A program made the position numbers and the translations under genes. Shown here in pieces: positions 23,030 through 35,432 of a stretch of 64,000 bases of DNA. Every line of letters starts with the position of its first letter. Within the stretch, counting starts at the first letter, position 1. Under the pieces are notes generated by a model. That model ran no database searches. It was given only the letters and a program-made list of their open reading frames with translations, and had not been told where the DNA came from. The stretch spans positions 62,001 to 126,000 of the forward strand of contig JAACJK010000172.1 in NCBI GenBank assembly GCA_013368325.1. The letters are read 5' to 3'. The DNA comes from Ephemerocybe angulata (taxonomy: Eukaryota > Basidiomycota > Agaricomycetes > Agaricales > Psathyrellaceae).

Positions 23030-23463
23030 GACTGACGCGACGCGTCGGGATGACGCTTTTGGCAATATAACGCGACCATGTGACCTTAGGAGCGCGTCTG
23101 AATTGACACCGTCGCGTACGCGGAGGCAAATGCGAGCCGAGTTTGCTCCCGCTTGAAACTCTGGACTTCCAGTATGGCAGCGTATACCTTTGGTCTATGT
23201 ATGATACTTTGGGCTTTACCTGGAATATATGTCGGGAACGCGCCGCCCTTCGTGCGCACGCGTTATTTTCGTTTGTTGTGTCAAGAGTTCGCACCGTGCG
23301 GTCGCCATCAAAGTTTGAATGCTTCCGTGTTCAAGTTGAACAACGCGCCCCTGCAACTCCTCGTTGCTGCTGGCGCTCACCTCTTTTTCGTTCTCAACCC
23401 TGTATATTATACCCCTCCGCGGCTACATTACAGCGATACACGGGCAGCAGCAGCGACAACAGT
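23030..23463. other. Intergenic, upstream of kinase
   Basis: 434 bp. A short plus ORF (from 23153) overlaps and continues past the kinase ATG in another frame. It has no family resemblance, and I treat it as noncoding 5' region. Confidence 0.4.
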
Positions 23464-26400
23464 ATGGACTCGTCCTCGAGAACACCGAGTCCAACGGCCC
23501 CAGAACCAGAGTCAACGGGCGCAGTATACTCCCTCTCAGACCAGGTCGTTGCTCAAGAGCTCGACTTTGTAGAAGAGGTATGGGTGTTTAGTCTAGGCCC
23601 CCAAAACACTGCTCACCCCGTCCCCGTAGATTGGCAACGGCAACTGGGGAAGCGTGTGGCTAGTCAGACCAAAACGTTCGAAGGCTACATCCGAGCACGT
23701 TGCATTCAGGGATGCAGGTCGTAAATTCGCCGTCAAGCTCGTTCACAGGAAGAAAACGGCAGCGAACGCGTCCCGAATCAAGTCTTTGTGAGTGCAGCGC
23801 CAGGCCTCGTTTCGTTACGGTGTCGCTCAAAGTCGCGCTTTAGATGGAACGAAATGAAGATCGTTCGTGCGTTCAAGGAAGACCGACACCCCTCTATCAT
23901 CTCCTTCCACTCGTTCATCATGACCCCCTCGTTCGCCATGATTACAATGTACGTGGAGGGACTGCCCTTGTACTGTGGGCCTGGGGCGCAAGCTAATCCA
24001 TCTCCAGGTCCTATCTTCCCACACTCATCCCAGTTGAGGTCGAAGAAAGCAAGTGTCGAGAATGGTTCCGCTTCCTACTTTCTGGAGTCGACTTTCTGCA
24101 CCGTCGGGGCGTCGTCCACAACGATATCAAGTACGTAATGCCTCATTGCAGTTGGATTCCGGACTGGCCTGACGTCCTTTGCAGGCCTGCAAACATCCTG
24201 CTCTCGCATAAGAACATTCCAGTCCTAGTAGATTTCGGCTTTGCAGAGGCAAAGGACACAGAGGACGACACGAGTTTCCACAGCAACTTGACATATGGAA
24301 CGCCCGAGGTTAGCGTCGTTTATGACTCGTCAAGTGGAGACCAGCTCACCCCTTCCCCAGTACCTCTCTCCCGAACGCGCCAGAGGAATCACCCATGACA
24401 CGCGCAAGTCAGACGTGTGGTCATTAGGAGTCACCTTCTTCGAGATCCTCAGCGGAAGGACGCCATTCGAAGAATACGACGGGGATGCCCTGCAGACCAA
24501 AGAAGACGTCGAGCGGTACTGGTCGCGCACAGTACGTCTTACCAGCTAAACGTGTCGACACAGTTCTAATCCTTCCCTTGCTAGCTTCGAGGCAAGTGGA
24601 TGGGAAAATGGAATTTCTCTGATAAGATGGAGAAGCTGCTCCGCCGCATGATGTCCCCGAACGCCGACCTGCGCTGCACGGCTGCACAAGCGATGGTTGA
24701 TGGATACTGGAACACCAGCAGAGAATCCCAGAGCCACCGTAAGTGGCATCACCACCCATGAGGGATGCCTCGCTAATAGGATGTTTTCCAGGCCGGTCGG
24801 CAAGTTCCTCTTCTGTTGTATTTGAAAAGGACCTCGACAAGCTCCTCCGCATGACGCCTCCCAAGCCCAGAGTAAGCGGGCTGCCGAGTCAGGACGACAC
24901 CGTCTTGTCTCCTCCTGGTCTGGAACACCAATTGCGTAAATCGTCGAGCCACCAGTCACTTGCTAAGTCCCAGTCACAGCCCAAGATCGCAATCTCCACC
25001 TCCAGCAAAAGTACGTCCTCCACTCTGCCACTTCTGCCCCCTACTCACCTAACCTAACACTTTCGTGGAAAACAGTTCAACCCCGAAAGCGTGTCGTGCC
25101 CATTGTCGACCTCTCCCCCATCAAAGCCTCCCCTCCCGCCTCCCCTGCCCACCGTTCTTCAACTGCGAAGGAGAACGCGGTATCCCAGTCCAAGCTCAAC
25201 CCCAACAAAGATGCGACCACCAAATCGCGTCGTCCCTTCGGTGCTGTCCTCTCGCCCGAGAACAATATCTCAGTGGCTGTTAGCCGTATCCCTGTCAAGA
25301 GGCTGGACGAGATGACGAGCAAGCGTCGGTCGGGTGTGTTCTCAGAGCTGAGGCGGAGCCACAGCAACTTGGCGAACGAGAATGGGGCAGCGAAGACCCA
25401 GAAGAAGGCGTCGAACAGTGTTAGGGACCGTGTTATGGAATGGGAGAGGGAGAAGCAGAGGTTGAGAGAGATGGAGCGGTTGGAGGAGCTTGAGAGAGAA
25501 AGGGACAGCCACTTCGAGAGGGAGAGAGAGCGGAAAGCGCACAAGGGCGACGAGGATGTTAAGAGGGAGGAGCCTCGGGAGGCTGTCTCTGAGCAACAAG
25601 AGGAAGAGGCGTTCATGATGGTGGTCAAGAAGGAGAGGAAGCCCGGTGGCACACCCAAGGCGAACCGAAAGATGAACACCCAGCGTGGACGAGACAAAGA
25701 GAATGCCGTGGACAAAGAGAATATTGGTCCCAGTCAACAACGCGCCTCTCGAACCTCAACACCCCCAACATTGCCACTCCCTCCCGTAATGTCCCCTTTG
25801 AGTCGCAGTACGTGCTCAATCTGGTTATGAATGTTTTTCGCCATATACTAACCTTCACCTTCTTGTTTAGTGATGAATGTTCTCCCAGCTCCAACACCCA
25901 ACAATACCCCGGCGCAAGCAGCCGTCTCTCCCAAACAGTCGAAGCAAAATATCTTCAAACATAGCATTAAAGCTTCCATCGGTATGTATCCTATGTCCAT
26001 CTACATGTGGCAGGAACTAAAGCATGTACAACAGATAAAACTCTGCAATTCTACAAATCCTCGTCGATCGGACGCGCCGCAAGCGGCTCGACACCAGCTC
26101 GAGGTGCTTCCTTTGAGATCGCAAAGGAGGCAGAACTCGTAGAGCGCACCGCCTCGCCTCAATGGAAAGCAGTGGTTGATGCCAGCTCAACATCCTCGCC
26201 CCTGGCCACACCTCCCGTTGCTTCCCCTCTATCACCATTAGCCCCCATTAAGAATGCTGTCATGACGCAACAGATGGCCAGCGATACCCAGATGGACAGA
26301 ATGGCAATTTGGATGAAGAATGTTGAGAGTGAGTCTATTTGACAGTTTACGTCTGTTAGTTCGGTTCACTAACCTTCTGAGTAGGAGTCGTCGAGGAAGC

Positions 26401-27550
26401 TCAGGCTAACTTTGAGGCATCTGCGCCTAAAGGCGAATATAAGCTTCCACCACTTCCCGTACCTCCTTCACAGGCTCGCGCACAGCGTTCCGGGCGTCTC
26501 CCGAGACGCGTGCTTGCTGCCAGCCAGATCTTCGACGAGAGTGGTGCACCCAGTCTGATTGACAGCAGCTTTGTGTCGAATGCACCGCCATCGTCATTCG
26601 TTAGCCCCCAAACCTCTAACAGAGGGTCTTCGAGTGCTGGCCACGAGCAGCCCGCTTCCGTCACCGACAGCCAATTTGTTATCCCGGAGATTGTGACCCC
26701 TTCGAAGCAGCGCCGTCGTGCGACTGTGTCGGCGACAAGGTCACCCGTTGCTGGATCCTCACCACCCGGTGCCGCGCCCCACGAAGGCGATGGTTTGTTC
26801 GGCCACGGTCTCAATCCTAAGGGTCGAGGACACATGAGCCTCGCTCAGCTCAGAGTGACGCCTCTTTCTCAATTGGACGCTGAGACCAAGCGACGTACGT
26901 TCTCATTTGGTCTAGTGCTACCAGAATACTATACTGACTTCCAGCTCACAGTGGCCCAACCGTCCCCCAAGCTCTCTGACGTCGTCGACCGCAACCTCTT
27001 CATCGCACCCGCCTACACGTCCCGCGACAACCTCCTGGACATCGCGAAACAGGAGCACAACTCCTTCGACGAGGAGGGGCACTCCTCCATCTGCCATGTC
27101 GAGCCGTACCCGCAGACCCGTGCAAGCCAGGACCGCCAGGGGTACGTCGACACGCCCGAGCGACAGCACATGGAGTCGATCTACGACAGGTTCCTCATGA
27201 CCTCTGGGGTGAAGCGGAATGGGAAGGGATACCAATCCGAGGTCATCGCCCCACCGGCCAGCCACACCATGGGCCCGAGCTCCGGAAAGAAAGAGAGCCA
27301 CCGCGCATTCTACTCCACCCGCAAGCCGATGCCGCCACCGGTGTCGAGCGACGATATTGAGAGGAGGGCGGTGTCTGTGGATGAGCTGGGCTTCATGCAC
27401 GCTTCTGGGGCGCAGGATGCCCCTGGGGAGGGGATGGCGATGGGGAGGGATGAGAGCACGAGCTCGACGGTGGCGATGGTGCGGCGCGCGTTCAAGGCCA
27501 TGGTGCCTGGCAAGGCGGTCGTGTCGAGACGTCTTTCGCGTGCGTATTGA
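23464..27550 (+). CDS. Large Ser/Thr protein kinase with long disordered and coiled tail
   Basis: About 13 exons, roughly 1,140 residues. It starts MDSSSRTPSPTAPEPESTGA. Kinase domain at about residues 39-320: glycine loop IGNGNWGSVWLV, Lys in KFAVKLVHR, alpha-C Glu in WNEMKIV, catalytic loop VVHNDIKPANILL, DFG in LVDFGFAEA, activation/P+1 loop TYGTPEYLSPERA, helix F SDVWSLGVTFFEI. The catalytic HRD is HND (Arg replaced by Asn). The tail is disordered, with Ser/Pro-rich stretches, RKRVVPIVDLSPIKASP, a charged coiled coil (EWEREKQRLREMERLEEL) and a basic C-terminus VVSRRLSRAY. An intron at 26895-26951 (57 nt, a multiple of three, with a branch-like actgac) may be retained without breaking the frame. 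Substrate and pathway not recognisable. Confidence 0.83.
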
Positions 27551-28253
27551 GATGCCTGGCGCGTTTTCAGCTTCATCTCTATCTCCATCTCTGTCTACCC
27601 TGGAACTCTTCGCAATCTTCCATTTGGCTCGTTGCATTATCATACATCTTAGCATTCATATTTTTTATGTTATTTAAACCACATGTCCGGCTCTTCTCCC
27701 CTTTGCCCCTCCTCGTCCGCCGCCTTTCATACCTATCCACTCTACCCTCCATCTCCGACAACGACACCCAACCATCATCTTTGCTTTGAAATTTGTTCTG
27801 CTTTCGCTGTGTTTTCGTTTACGTTGCTCTCCCAACACCCACACTCCCTTAGTTCATCGTTCTCGCTACGCTATTCGTTGAAATGTTTTCGCTACACGAC
27901 CCCTTGCACTTGCTTTGTTATGACCCGATTGATTGCTACCTTATGCCTATGCTACGTTCACGATCTCCCTTCCTCGCTATTACATTGACTGTTCTGCCAC
28001 CCCTTTACGATGTTTTGTTCCAGTGTTCTTGCTTTACGACCCAACCACTCTCCGTTCTATATTCTTTTATTTCTCAACGAGATGATGTATCGATTTACGT
28101 CTGCTACATATCATGGAATGAATCATTGATGCTACATTTCACTAGTCTGGGCATGGGGGTCGTTAGAGGTATGATGATGTTATGCTAGAGTGCTGAGAAA
28201 GAGTTGCAAATCGAAAGATGAAATATGGTAAAAATCCAAAGAAATGAAGAGAA
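27551..28253. other. Intergenic between convergent genes
   Basis: 703 bp, pyrimidine-rich on the plus strand (CTCTCCC and TTCGTT runs). Probably the long 3'UTR of the kinase and the 3' end of the BTB-like gene. No coding sequence supported. Confidence 0.45.
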
Positions 28254-29640
28254 TCAAAGGCAGCCGAGGAAATGAGAAGCAAGGTTAGCCTTGACATCCT
28301 CCCTCTTCCTCGTCAAGAGCTCCAGCCCATTCATCCTACACGCCGGGGTAAGGCCAGCCCTAATATCGTCGTCCCCACTTAACGAGTCCTTCAAGCACTG
28401 CAGCATACCGAGCACGTCCGCAGAGTTATAGCCAAGGATCCTCCTCCACCCCACAGCCGACAACCAGCGCTTCGACCAAACGGCGTTGCACTTCACATGC
28501 TGTTCCTCCGAACACGGACTGTCGGGCGTCCAGGGTAGCGAGATTGGCATTAACTTGAACCTCTCCCAGAAACTGACAAGGGAGTAGTGGCCCGACAATA
28601 GCCTCAACACCTGGGCGTTCGTCAATTTGGGATCCGCCTTCAACTGCAGAACTATGCCGTCCGCTGCCACAGCCTGCTGGTCCGCCATATCCTGTAGGAG
28701 CGTGTAATACGCGACGCCCTTGAGTTCTATCAGTTCCTCTTGGTACTTCTCCGCCATCTGGAGTGCAGGGACCGCCGGGGCTGTTTTATTCCACACACGG
28801 CTCAGCCAGACCTCGAGGCATTTGGCCCTGATGAGAGGACGCTCCGCAGATACGCCAACTTCGTAGAGCTTGCGAAGGACGAGGGACGATACGGAGTTGA
28901 GGAAGGCATCGTTTTTGATGACCTCGTCGGCGACGGAGGCGGCCCAGGCGTGCACGTCGCTAATGTTGTATCGGTCGGCGAGAGAGGTGACGGAGAGGAT
29001 GCGTTCGCAGAGGGCGTAGTCGGCGCTGCTGGGATTATCTCCAAGGGCGACGGAGGTTACTCTGAAGACCATACAGTGAGATCGAATCCTCGACGATAGA
29101 GAAGTAGAAGCGCGACTCACTGGTTCATGATTGGGAATGCCCAAAGCAGGGTCCTGAAGAGCTCAACATGGTCGGTCTTGAGCCCAGGATCCAAGTACTT
29201 GAACATAAAGTCCAGTGAAAGGGGCGATTTGTCGTTGTACTTCTCCTTGTCGATTGTCGCGTCTCCCACCGACCCTATCCGTTTCATGAGTTCCTTCGGG
29301 AGCTACGAGAAGATAAATTTCAGTCAGCCTTTGCATCGTGCATGAGTGTGGGGTGCGATGCCACCTTAAACAGTGTCCTGTCAACGCGGACGACGACCTC
29401 GCCCTCAGTCACCTCATCGCCCACATACCAGACGGGATCGTGCAGGTAGCCCGATGGATTGTAACCGCCCTCATCCTTCCCACTTCTCAGGTCATCGTCG
29501 TCGGTACGTTGCCTCTTCAAAGACCTGCGAGGCTCCTGCTCGAGCTTGAAGGCGCGCGACTCGTGAATCGTATTCTCGCTCGAGATTGTGAACCGTGCAG
29601 TTGTATGATTCGTCCTCATCGCAGACAAAACCGAAGGCAT
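28254..29640 (-). CDS. BTB/POZ-like protein, paralogue 1
   Basis: Three exons (29365-29640, 29121-29302, 28254-29061) join in phase to 421 residues. A disordered N-terminal 50 residues is followed by DPVWYVGDEVTEGEVVVRVD, the opening strands of the BTB-like fold used in Agaricomycete BTB proteins, then LFKLPKELMKRI. The helical body continues with LADRYNISDVHAWAASVADE and LRKLYEVGVSAERPL. It ends with the family tail ACRMNGLELLTRKREDVKA. The conserved HRxxLxxxS core of a canonical BTB is reduced, so it may be a divergent BTB-like fold. The tail matches the gene at 34284, showing the two are paralogues. Function unknown; possibly a Cul3 adaptor or oligomerisation protein. Confidence 0.75.
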
Positions 29641-30251
29641 GGAATGCGAATGAATGAAGGCTCAGACGAGTTATCGGCGGTCGTTCGACGGGTTTTAAGC
29701 AAAACTGCAGTGGGTCGAGTACTAGGTCGTCCTGGTCATTTGTTTCCGAAGCTCTTTGTTACCGCAACGTGCTTTGGATCCAACCCGGTTGCGCAGCTGG
29801 CTTTGTTATTGCTTTGTGAGACTATGAGTACAAGAGACGGCGAGCAAGGACAAGGGAGATAATGGGCGGGAGTGGCTTTGTGTGGCTCAATCATTGTGGG
29901 CGGAGCGAGTCACCGACTCCGCTGGAATTCACCGTGGGAGGCGCATGTCCCGCCTGCCGGTCCCGCCCCATTTCCGTTTGGGGAATTAGGGGCATGCCAC
30001 TTCCTGCGCGGTTGTGTTCACATCAGCTGGCGAAAGGCATCTATTATGTCGTAATCTAAGGATGTCGTGCGGAACCATAAAACCAGGAAGAGTAGCTCCT
30101 ATAGTACTTAATGGACCGTCCGACTAGCGTTTGGTATCTAATGGTATGTGCGAAGCATATGAGAGTTAGGAAATGTGAGTGAGTGTAGTAGGGTAAGCAG
30201 GTAATGAGTGGCCAAGAGGCCAATGAAGTCCGTGAGTTAATGAAGCGATAA
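29641..30251. other. Intergenic
   Basis: 611 bp between two minus-strand genes: promoter of the BTB-like gene and 3' flank of the secreted protein gene. No feature seen beyond short ORFs. Confidence 0.4.
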
Positions 30252-31646
30252 TTAAAGCATGCTGAGGACTTGAAGCGACGATGGGAAGGCCGCAAGAGCC
30301 ACGAGGAAGGATAGTAGTTGCCAAGGTGGTGGGACGGCGATGTTGATGGCACTTTTGGGAACCAAGAGAGTGAGTACAAGAACACCAAGGAAGCCAAGCA
30401 TGACGACGTACGAATTCGGCTTTGAAGGTGCTTCAACAATCTTCACCTCGAGCACCGCTAACCAACCATCGGAGGCGTTGATTCCGTCAACGGGGACAGA
30501 GTAGTTGTGGTTCACCCCGTCGCTGGTGTTTGGAAGGATACCTCCGACATACTTGATGAAAGTGTTGTACGTATAGCCGCTCCAGGATGTATTGCCGCTG
30601 AACGTCATCCCATCGGTGATGTTGGGCCCTTTTATCTCGGAGCGGGTAATGTTGCCCACCAACCAGTCTCTGAAGTGACGGTTAGAATGGAGAACAACGC
30701 GTAACCAGCGTGTCGATGGCGTACCTCCCCAAGTTATATCCGTCAGGAATAATGTCGTGATGGTCTGTAGGCAGTTGAGAAACGTGTATCCAATGCTGAA
30801 CACGAGAACCCCATACCTGCGATAGGCTTTTCATAGGAAGTCGCCATGAAAATAGCACCGCTGCGAGCTTAATTTAGCGGATATTTCTGGAAGCAGCAGG
30901 AGGAGCGACACACACCTGTTTGCATCTTTCCCGTCCTGTATCCAGTACCGGAAATGGTTTCCTCCCTGGATGGTCTCCTTACACGAGCCCAGCTGAGCAT
31001 CTCCATAGTTCCATCGCATTATCGAGGTTTCGTTCTCTGCAGAGAGGGAGAGCGAGAGAATCAGTACAGTTGTCATGTCCACCCATTGGCGGGCTACGGT
31101 GTTGAAGCAACACGTACTGTCGCCATTTCCATCACCAAGGTTTGCAGCCTGGAAGCTATCTGCTTTTTGCCCTAAGCAGTTCCCCGAGAATCCTAATGAC
31201 CTGTCGAACAATGCGATATGAGTATCCCCCATTTGTCGAACAAATGCAGGTACGCACAAGAAGTAATTCCGCAAGCCCCCTTCGACTTCCTGGTCGACTA
31301 GAACGCGCTCGTCTGAGTTTCCGGATATCACTGCGTTTAGTGGCTCGCCCTGGTTCGGGGGATATGTTTCCATCAACTTCGGGACAAGGTCAGTACGGAA
31401 GGCTTCTGAACACAGCAGCGCTGGATGAGGACGGGAACTCACAGTCAACAGCTTCCCCCCACTGATATACGGATTGTAGAAGCCGTCCGGCGGTACATTT
31501 CTCGAGGCTCTTCTCTGAAGGCTGGGCGAATGGTCTCTGCGGTGGGCACCCTTGAGACTCTCATGTGCGTCGAGCGGAGTGAGATCAATAGCGTAGGTGG
31601 CTTGCAGCAAGGAAATGAGGTATAAAGTGAGAGTCGAAGGCAACAT
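30252..31646 (-). CDS. Orphan secreted/membrane-anchored protein
   Basis: Start chosen at the second ATG, giving MLPSTLTLYLISLLQATYA, a good signal peptide; the ATG at 31715 would precede it with 23 odd residues. Exon 1 is 31443-31646 and exon 2 31118-31376, followed by several short exons. The luminal part has many Asn-X-Ser/Thr sites (NVPPDGFYNPYIS, GGNHFRYWIQDGKDAN, RDWLVGNITRSEIKGPNITD). The C-terminus has two hydrophobic segments (SYVVMLGFLGVLVLTLLV and WQLLSFLVALAAFPSSLQVL). So it is a type I-like or hairpin-anchored surface or secretory-pathway protein. I do not recognise the family. It has no visible catalytic motif. The exon phases and conserved-looking cores support a real gene. Confidence 0.7.
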
Positions 31647-31892
31647 GAGGGTCGGGAAAGAAACAGTGGTGGTCGGGAGAAAAAGAGAGAGAGTGGAAGT
31701 TGAGATTAACCACATTCACCCCGTCCGCAAGGCCGACTGGGCGCTTACATAAGGCCAGCGCTCACTGGCAATAAACATCTCCGTCGGGACTCATAGCTGT
31801 GCCAATCTCAGCCCACAATAACGTAGCCTTCTCAGCCCACATCGATTTCAGAATTTGTCGGGTAGTCAAGCGTAACTAATATACAAGGGAGT

Positions 31893-33314
31893 TCAATCCA
31901 GGATCTCCGCGTCGCCGTATGGCTTGGCTCTGTAGTACGAATCGTCAAAGTGGTGAACTCGAACGAAACCGTCCTCTCCTCCGGAAGCATAGGTGGTGCC
32001 GTTTGGATGCACGGCGATGCTAAAACAGACGGGTCAGCTTGTGTGCTCTCTCTGATACAGAAGATAGGAAGAGAAGCGTACGTGTTAATGGGACCGAAGT
32101 GGCCCTTGACGCGGCCAACTTCCTCTTCAAAGACCTTGTGCCAGAATCTTGTCTCGAATTTACCCTGGCGCAGGGAGGTTGTCGTAACGCTCATGGCTTC
32201 CTGACCACCACCAAGGAGGATCTTCAGGGCGCCTATCATCAGCTTTGCACAGCGCGGAGAAACGAAAGCTGCGTACATAGGGTCGGTTGGGGGCGATGGC
32301 GGCACTGTTGAGGGGGGTTTCGGTCGTGTAGGTCTTGATCACCATCAGGTTCTTGGTGTCGTGTATCTACAACCCGGAAAAAAAAGTTAGGACAGCCAAA
32401 AGTCAGGTAGAGACATCCTATTCGTACCCGGGCAGATTTGTCCTTGCTGCTGGTAACGCAGTAAGTGCGATCCTTGCTCAGCTGCAGATCAGTGATAACA
32501 TCGCCGTGTGCCCGCTCGTTGCTCTCGATCTCCTCGCCGGACTTGACGTTGAACAACGCGACCTTTCCAGATTCGTGGCCGGTGATAATAACGCCAGGTG
32601 TCGGGGTGAAAGCACACACAGTTGCTTTCGATCCGACGGGGTTGAACATGTGCAGGGGCTCCTTGCTCTCTGTATGGCACATCAGTCAGACTCAGGACGC
32701 GTAAACTTCGCAAAAGGCGGAGGGGCGTACGTTTGGTGGGCTCGTCCCTGTTGATGTCGAAAACTCGGATCGCGCACTGGTAACCCATACGCTGCTCGGT
32801 GATGCAGACGATTTGCGTGCCTTCCTCGTTCAGCGCGACCCTTTTCACGGCGGTCGGGAATTCCCAAGTGTACAAACACTTGCCGGTCGAGACCTGCCAC
32901 AGCTTCATCGAGTTATCGGCAGAGCCAGACACCATCAGCTCCGTCGATGCTAGGAAAAGGGAGTGGATTTGAGCACGGAGCGAATCTGCAAGTGGGACAT
33001 AACGACGTACGATCGGTGTCCACCGTCCAGACGGTACCGTTATGCCCCTCGTACGTTCCTAATCTCTCTCCATTGTGCGAGAACCAAACGTTGATAATGC
33101 TATCCTTCGAGCAGCTGAACAAGAGGTCGCCGTCGGCGTTGAACTTGATTTGGGTTAATGATCGTTCGTGACCTAGGGTTCAAATCGCAAGATATAGCTG
33201 ATTTCTCGGGTAGATTGGGTAGCAATTCGGTATGTACCTTGCAGGAGAATGGGCCTCTACAGCGTCCTGTCAGCACCCAGCGAAGCAGGTCGATTTGCGG
33301 ACAAGACATACCAT
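31893..33314 (-). CDS. TIF34: Translation initiation factor eIF3 subunit i (WD40)
   Basis: Begins with an exon consisting only of ATG (33312-33314). A 19-nt exon follows (33238-33256, encoding RPILLQ plus one base), then an exon from 33172. The reconstructed N-terminus [19 protein letters not shown] is the eIF3i signature. WD40 repeats follow: [85 protein letters not shown], and a last blade with GHFGPINT...[16 protein letters not shown]. It ends [10 protein letters not shown]. Length is about 330 residues, as in other eukaryotes. The protein is a seven-blade propeller in the eIF3 complex, which binds the 40S subunit in scanning and initiation. Confidence 0.94.
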
Positions 33315-34283
33315 TTTTCTGTCCAATCAATGGCACTTTTTGGAGGAGTTAGATGAGGGTACGGGCTAGAGAATTTTGAGGCACGTGGGAGTGCCCGATT
33401 AGGTTATGCAGGATCGCGCTGCCGTCCATGTTGGCTCTCGACCTCTGACTCGATCTTGTCTTCGTATCCTTGTCGTCGTCAAAGACCCTCAATTCACACT
33501 ATGACGAAGGTCTGGAGGATGGAGCGCCTTCATCCACAGCCATAGCGTCAACCTGCGGCGGATGACGGCGGACCCACTGCTGGAGATCTGCCTATTGTCT
33601 CGTGTGGGAGGCCAGCGGACTGTATTTCCACCTCTTCTTTTGTGTTCTACCCTTCTACTTATGGCGTACAGGTACTGTACGGCTTAATAATGACGATAGG
33701 CAGTTAAGCACCTCTATTCCGTGATGGGCAGTGGAGGAGAAGGCGGAAAGCCACCCCACCTCTATTGTTCTGGGACTTCGCCCTGCTGCAGTGATATATC
33801 AGGTTGTTTATCGGGATTCTTTGCGCTATTCGGGGCTGCCCTTACTAACCTCCTGATCAAGCTCTTCGCGGATACTTGGCCCCGTGAGGACTGGTGATTG
33901 TTGTTCACAGACAATTGACGAGGCTTTTAAACACAGAGACGGCGCCAGGTTCGTCGAAGTGTTCCTTCCCCCCTCACATTCCTTATCCTTTCGCTGTCCA
34001 TTCTCACATACGGTATCCAGGCATACCCGCCTGCATGCCAACGTGAAATTGTTGTAGGACCTGGTGTCCTGGACTCTTTGACCACTCATCTCGTTTCGCC
34101 GCGGCACCGACCACCGACTGATCGACTGAAGCATCTCACAGGCTTTCCCCTTACTACACCGTTTTTACCCTCGAAGCTTGAACCCTTGCAATGGGAATAG
34201 CGGTCATGAAGCAACCACGCAATCCCATACGTCTGGGACACGCTGCGCGAATTCGATGCACCCCGTTCGACCTGAGTCGCGCG
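33315..34283. other. Intergenic, divergent eIF3i / BTB-like 2
   Basis: Up to about 970 bp between divergent starts. A further in-frame ATG for the BTB-like gene lies at 34191. The minus ORFs here are short and unconvincing. It contains both promoters; no specific element identified. Confidence 0.4.
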
Positions 34284-35432
34284 ATGAACACTCCCCCCAC
34301 GAAAGTCTCGGTGCAGACCCCCACTCAATCTAGCATGACTGCAATCCTTTCCTCGCGCAATCAGGAATTGAAGGGGGGCTACTATGTGAAGGTGCAGGAG
34401 AGCATAGTAATGGTGCGTCGTCCAATTATCGCAGCTTGGTGCATTCCCCTAAACGCAAGCATTGAGTAGGTACCGAAGTCCCTGTTCGACCAAATTCCAC
34501 CAGAAATCCGAAATTCCCTCTTTTTCTCAAACGGCAATGGCCTGTCATTTCACGAACCAATACACCTGCATGGGCCTACCGTTCTCCAGCTCCGACATCT
34601 CATTCACGCTTTCACGAACTAGTGAGTCGCTTTACTTACTTTACTCTACGCTTCAGCCCAATTGAACGAAGTTAGTCCCAACCTAGACATCCACAATATA
34701 CCCCTAGACCAGCTCTTCAACATCGCAGAGCTCGCATGCCAATATGGCCTCGCAAACATCAAATCATGGGTCCTACGAGGCGTCGAAGCGGTCCTTAACC
34801 GCGGAGACACACCACTACGAACTGGCCCAAACGAACTATTCATTCGGGCACTACGAATCGCCACGTCTTATAATTATCTTCCCCTCAGAAACTCCATCGA
34901 AGCGAAGTGGATCACCCGCCTTTACTGGAACCAACTCTCCCCTCTCCCCGCCCTGCTGGAAGCCGACAAATTGGGGCTGCCCAATCTCCAGCGGAATTCT
35001 TACTACTTACACATGGTCGAGCGAGCGACCATGGGTGACATTGTCGAGTACTGCCGCCAGTCACCCAGCTCATCGTCGCCTTTGAGCCACGAACAACGGA
35101 CACATCTTCTCGAAGGGTACTATTCGTTCGCCGCGTACTGGAAGAAGACGTCCCTGTCGCCTCCAGATTTCATGCCCTCGCCTGAGTGCGTTGGGCATGC
35201 ACAGTGTCTGGCTGCATGGAGGATGCGGTGGGTAATGGCTTGCAGCCAACCGAGTCTGACGCCAGAGGTCGACGTACTGAAACGCCTGGTCGGGGTGGAG
35301 ACTGTGCTGAAGGGAGATGAGGTCCTGATGGCCTGCTTGGACGGTGCATGTCGTATGTCGGCGCTTGCATCAATTTCCAGGAAGCGGACGGAGGTTTCGA
35401 GGAGTTTGCATCATCATTTCGACTTGGATTGA
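34284..35432 (+). CDS. BTB/POZ-like protein, paralogue 2
   Basis: Three exons (34284-34412, 34470-34621, 34676-35432) give 345 residues in consistent phase. The acceptor at 34675 is the one that keeps the frame. Motifs: GGYYVKVQESIVMVPKSLFD, PIHLHGPTVLQLRHLIHAF, IAELACQYGLANIKSWVLRG, and the tail ACRMSALASISRKRTEVSRS. The tail aligns with that of the minus-strand gene at 28254 (ACRMNGLELLTRKREDVK), so the two are paralogues of one Agaricomycete-expanded family. An upstream ATG at 34191 would add 31 residues. No enzymatic motif. Likely a protein-interaction module of unknown partners. Confidence 0.72.

Noticed and set aside
23153..23572. ORF upstream of and overlapping the kinase start
   Set aside because: Different frame from the kinase, no motif, runs into the kinase exon 1.
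26895..26951. Continuous ORF through the last exon of the kinase
   Set aside because: The 57-nt segment has GT donor, actgac branch and CAG acceptor, so I favour an intron; retention cannot be excluded because the frame is kept.
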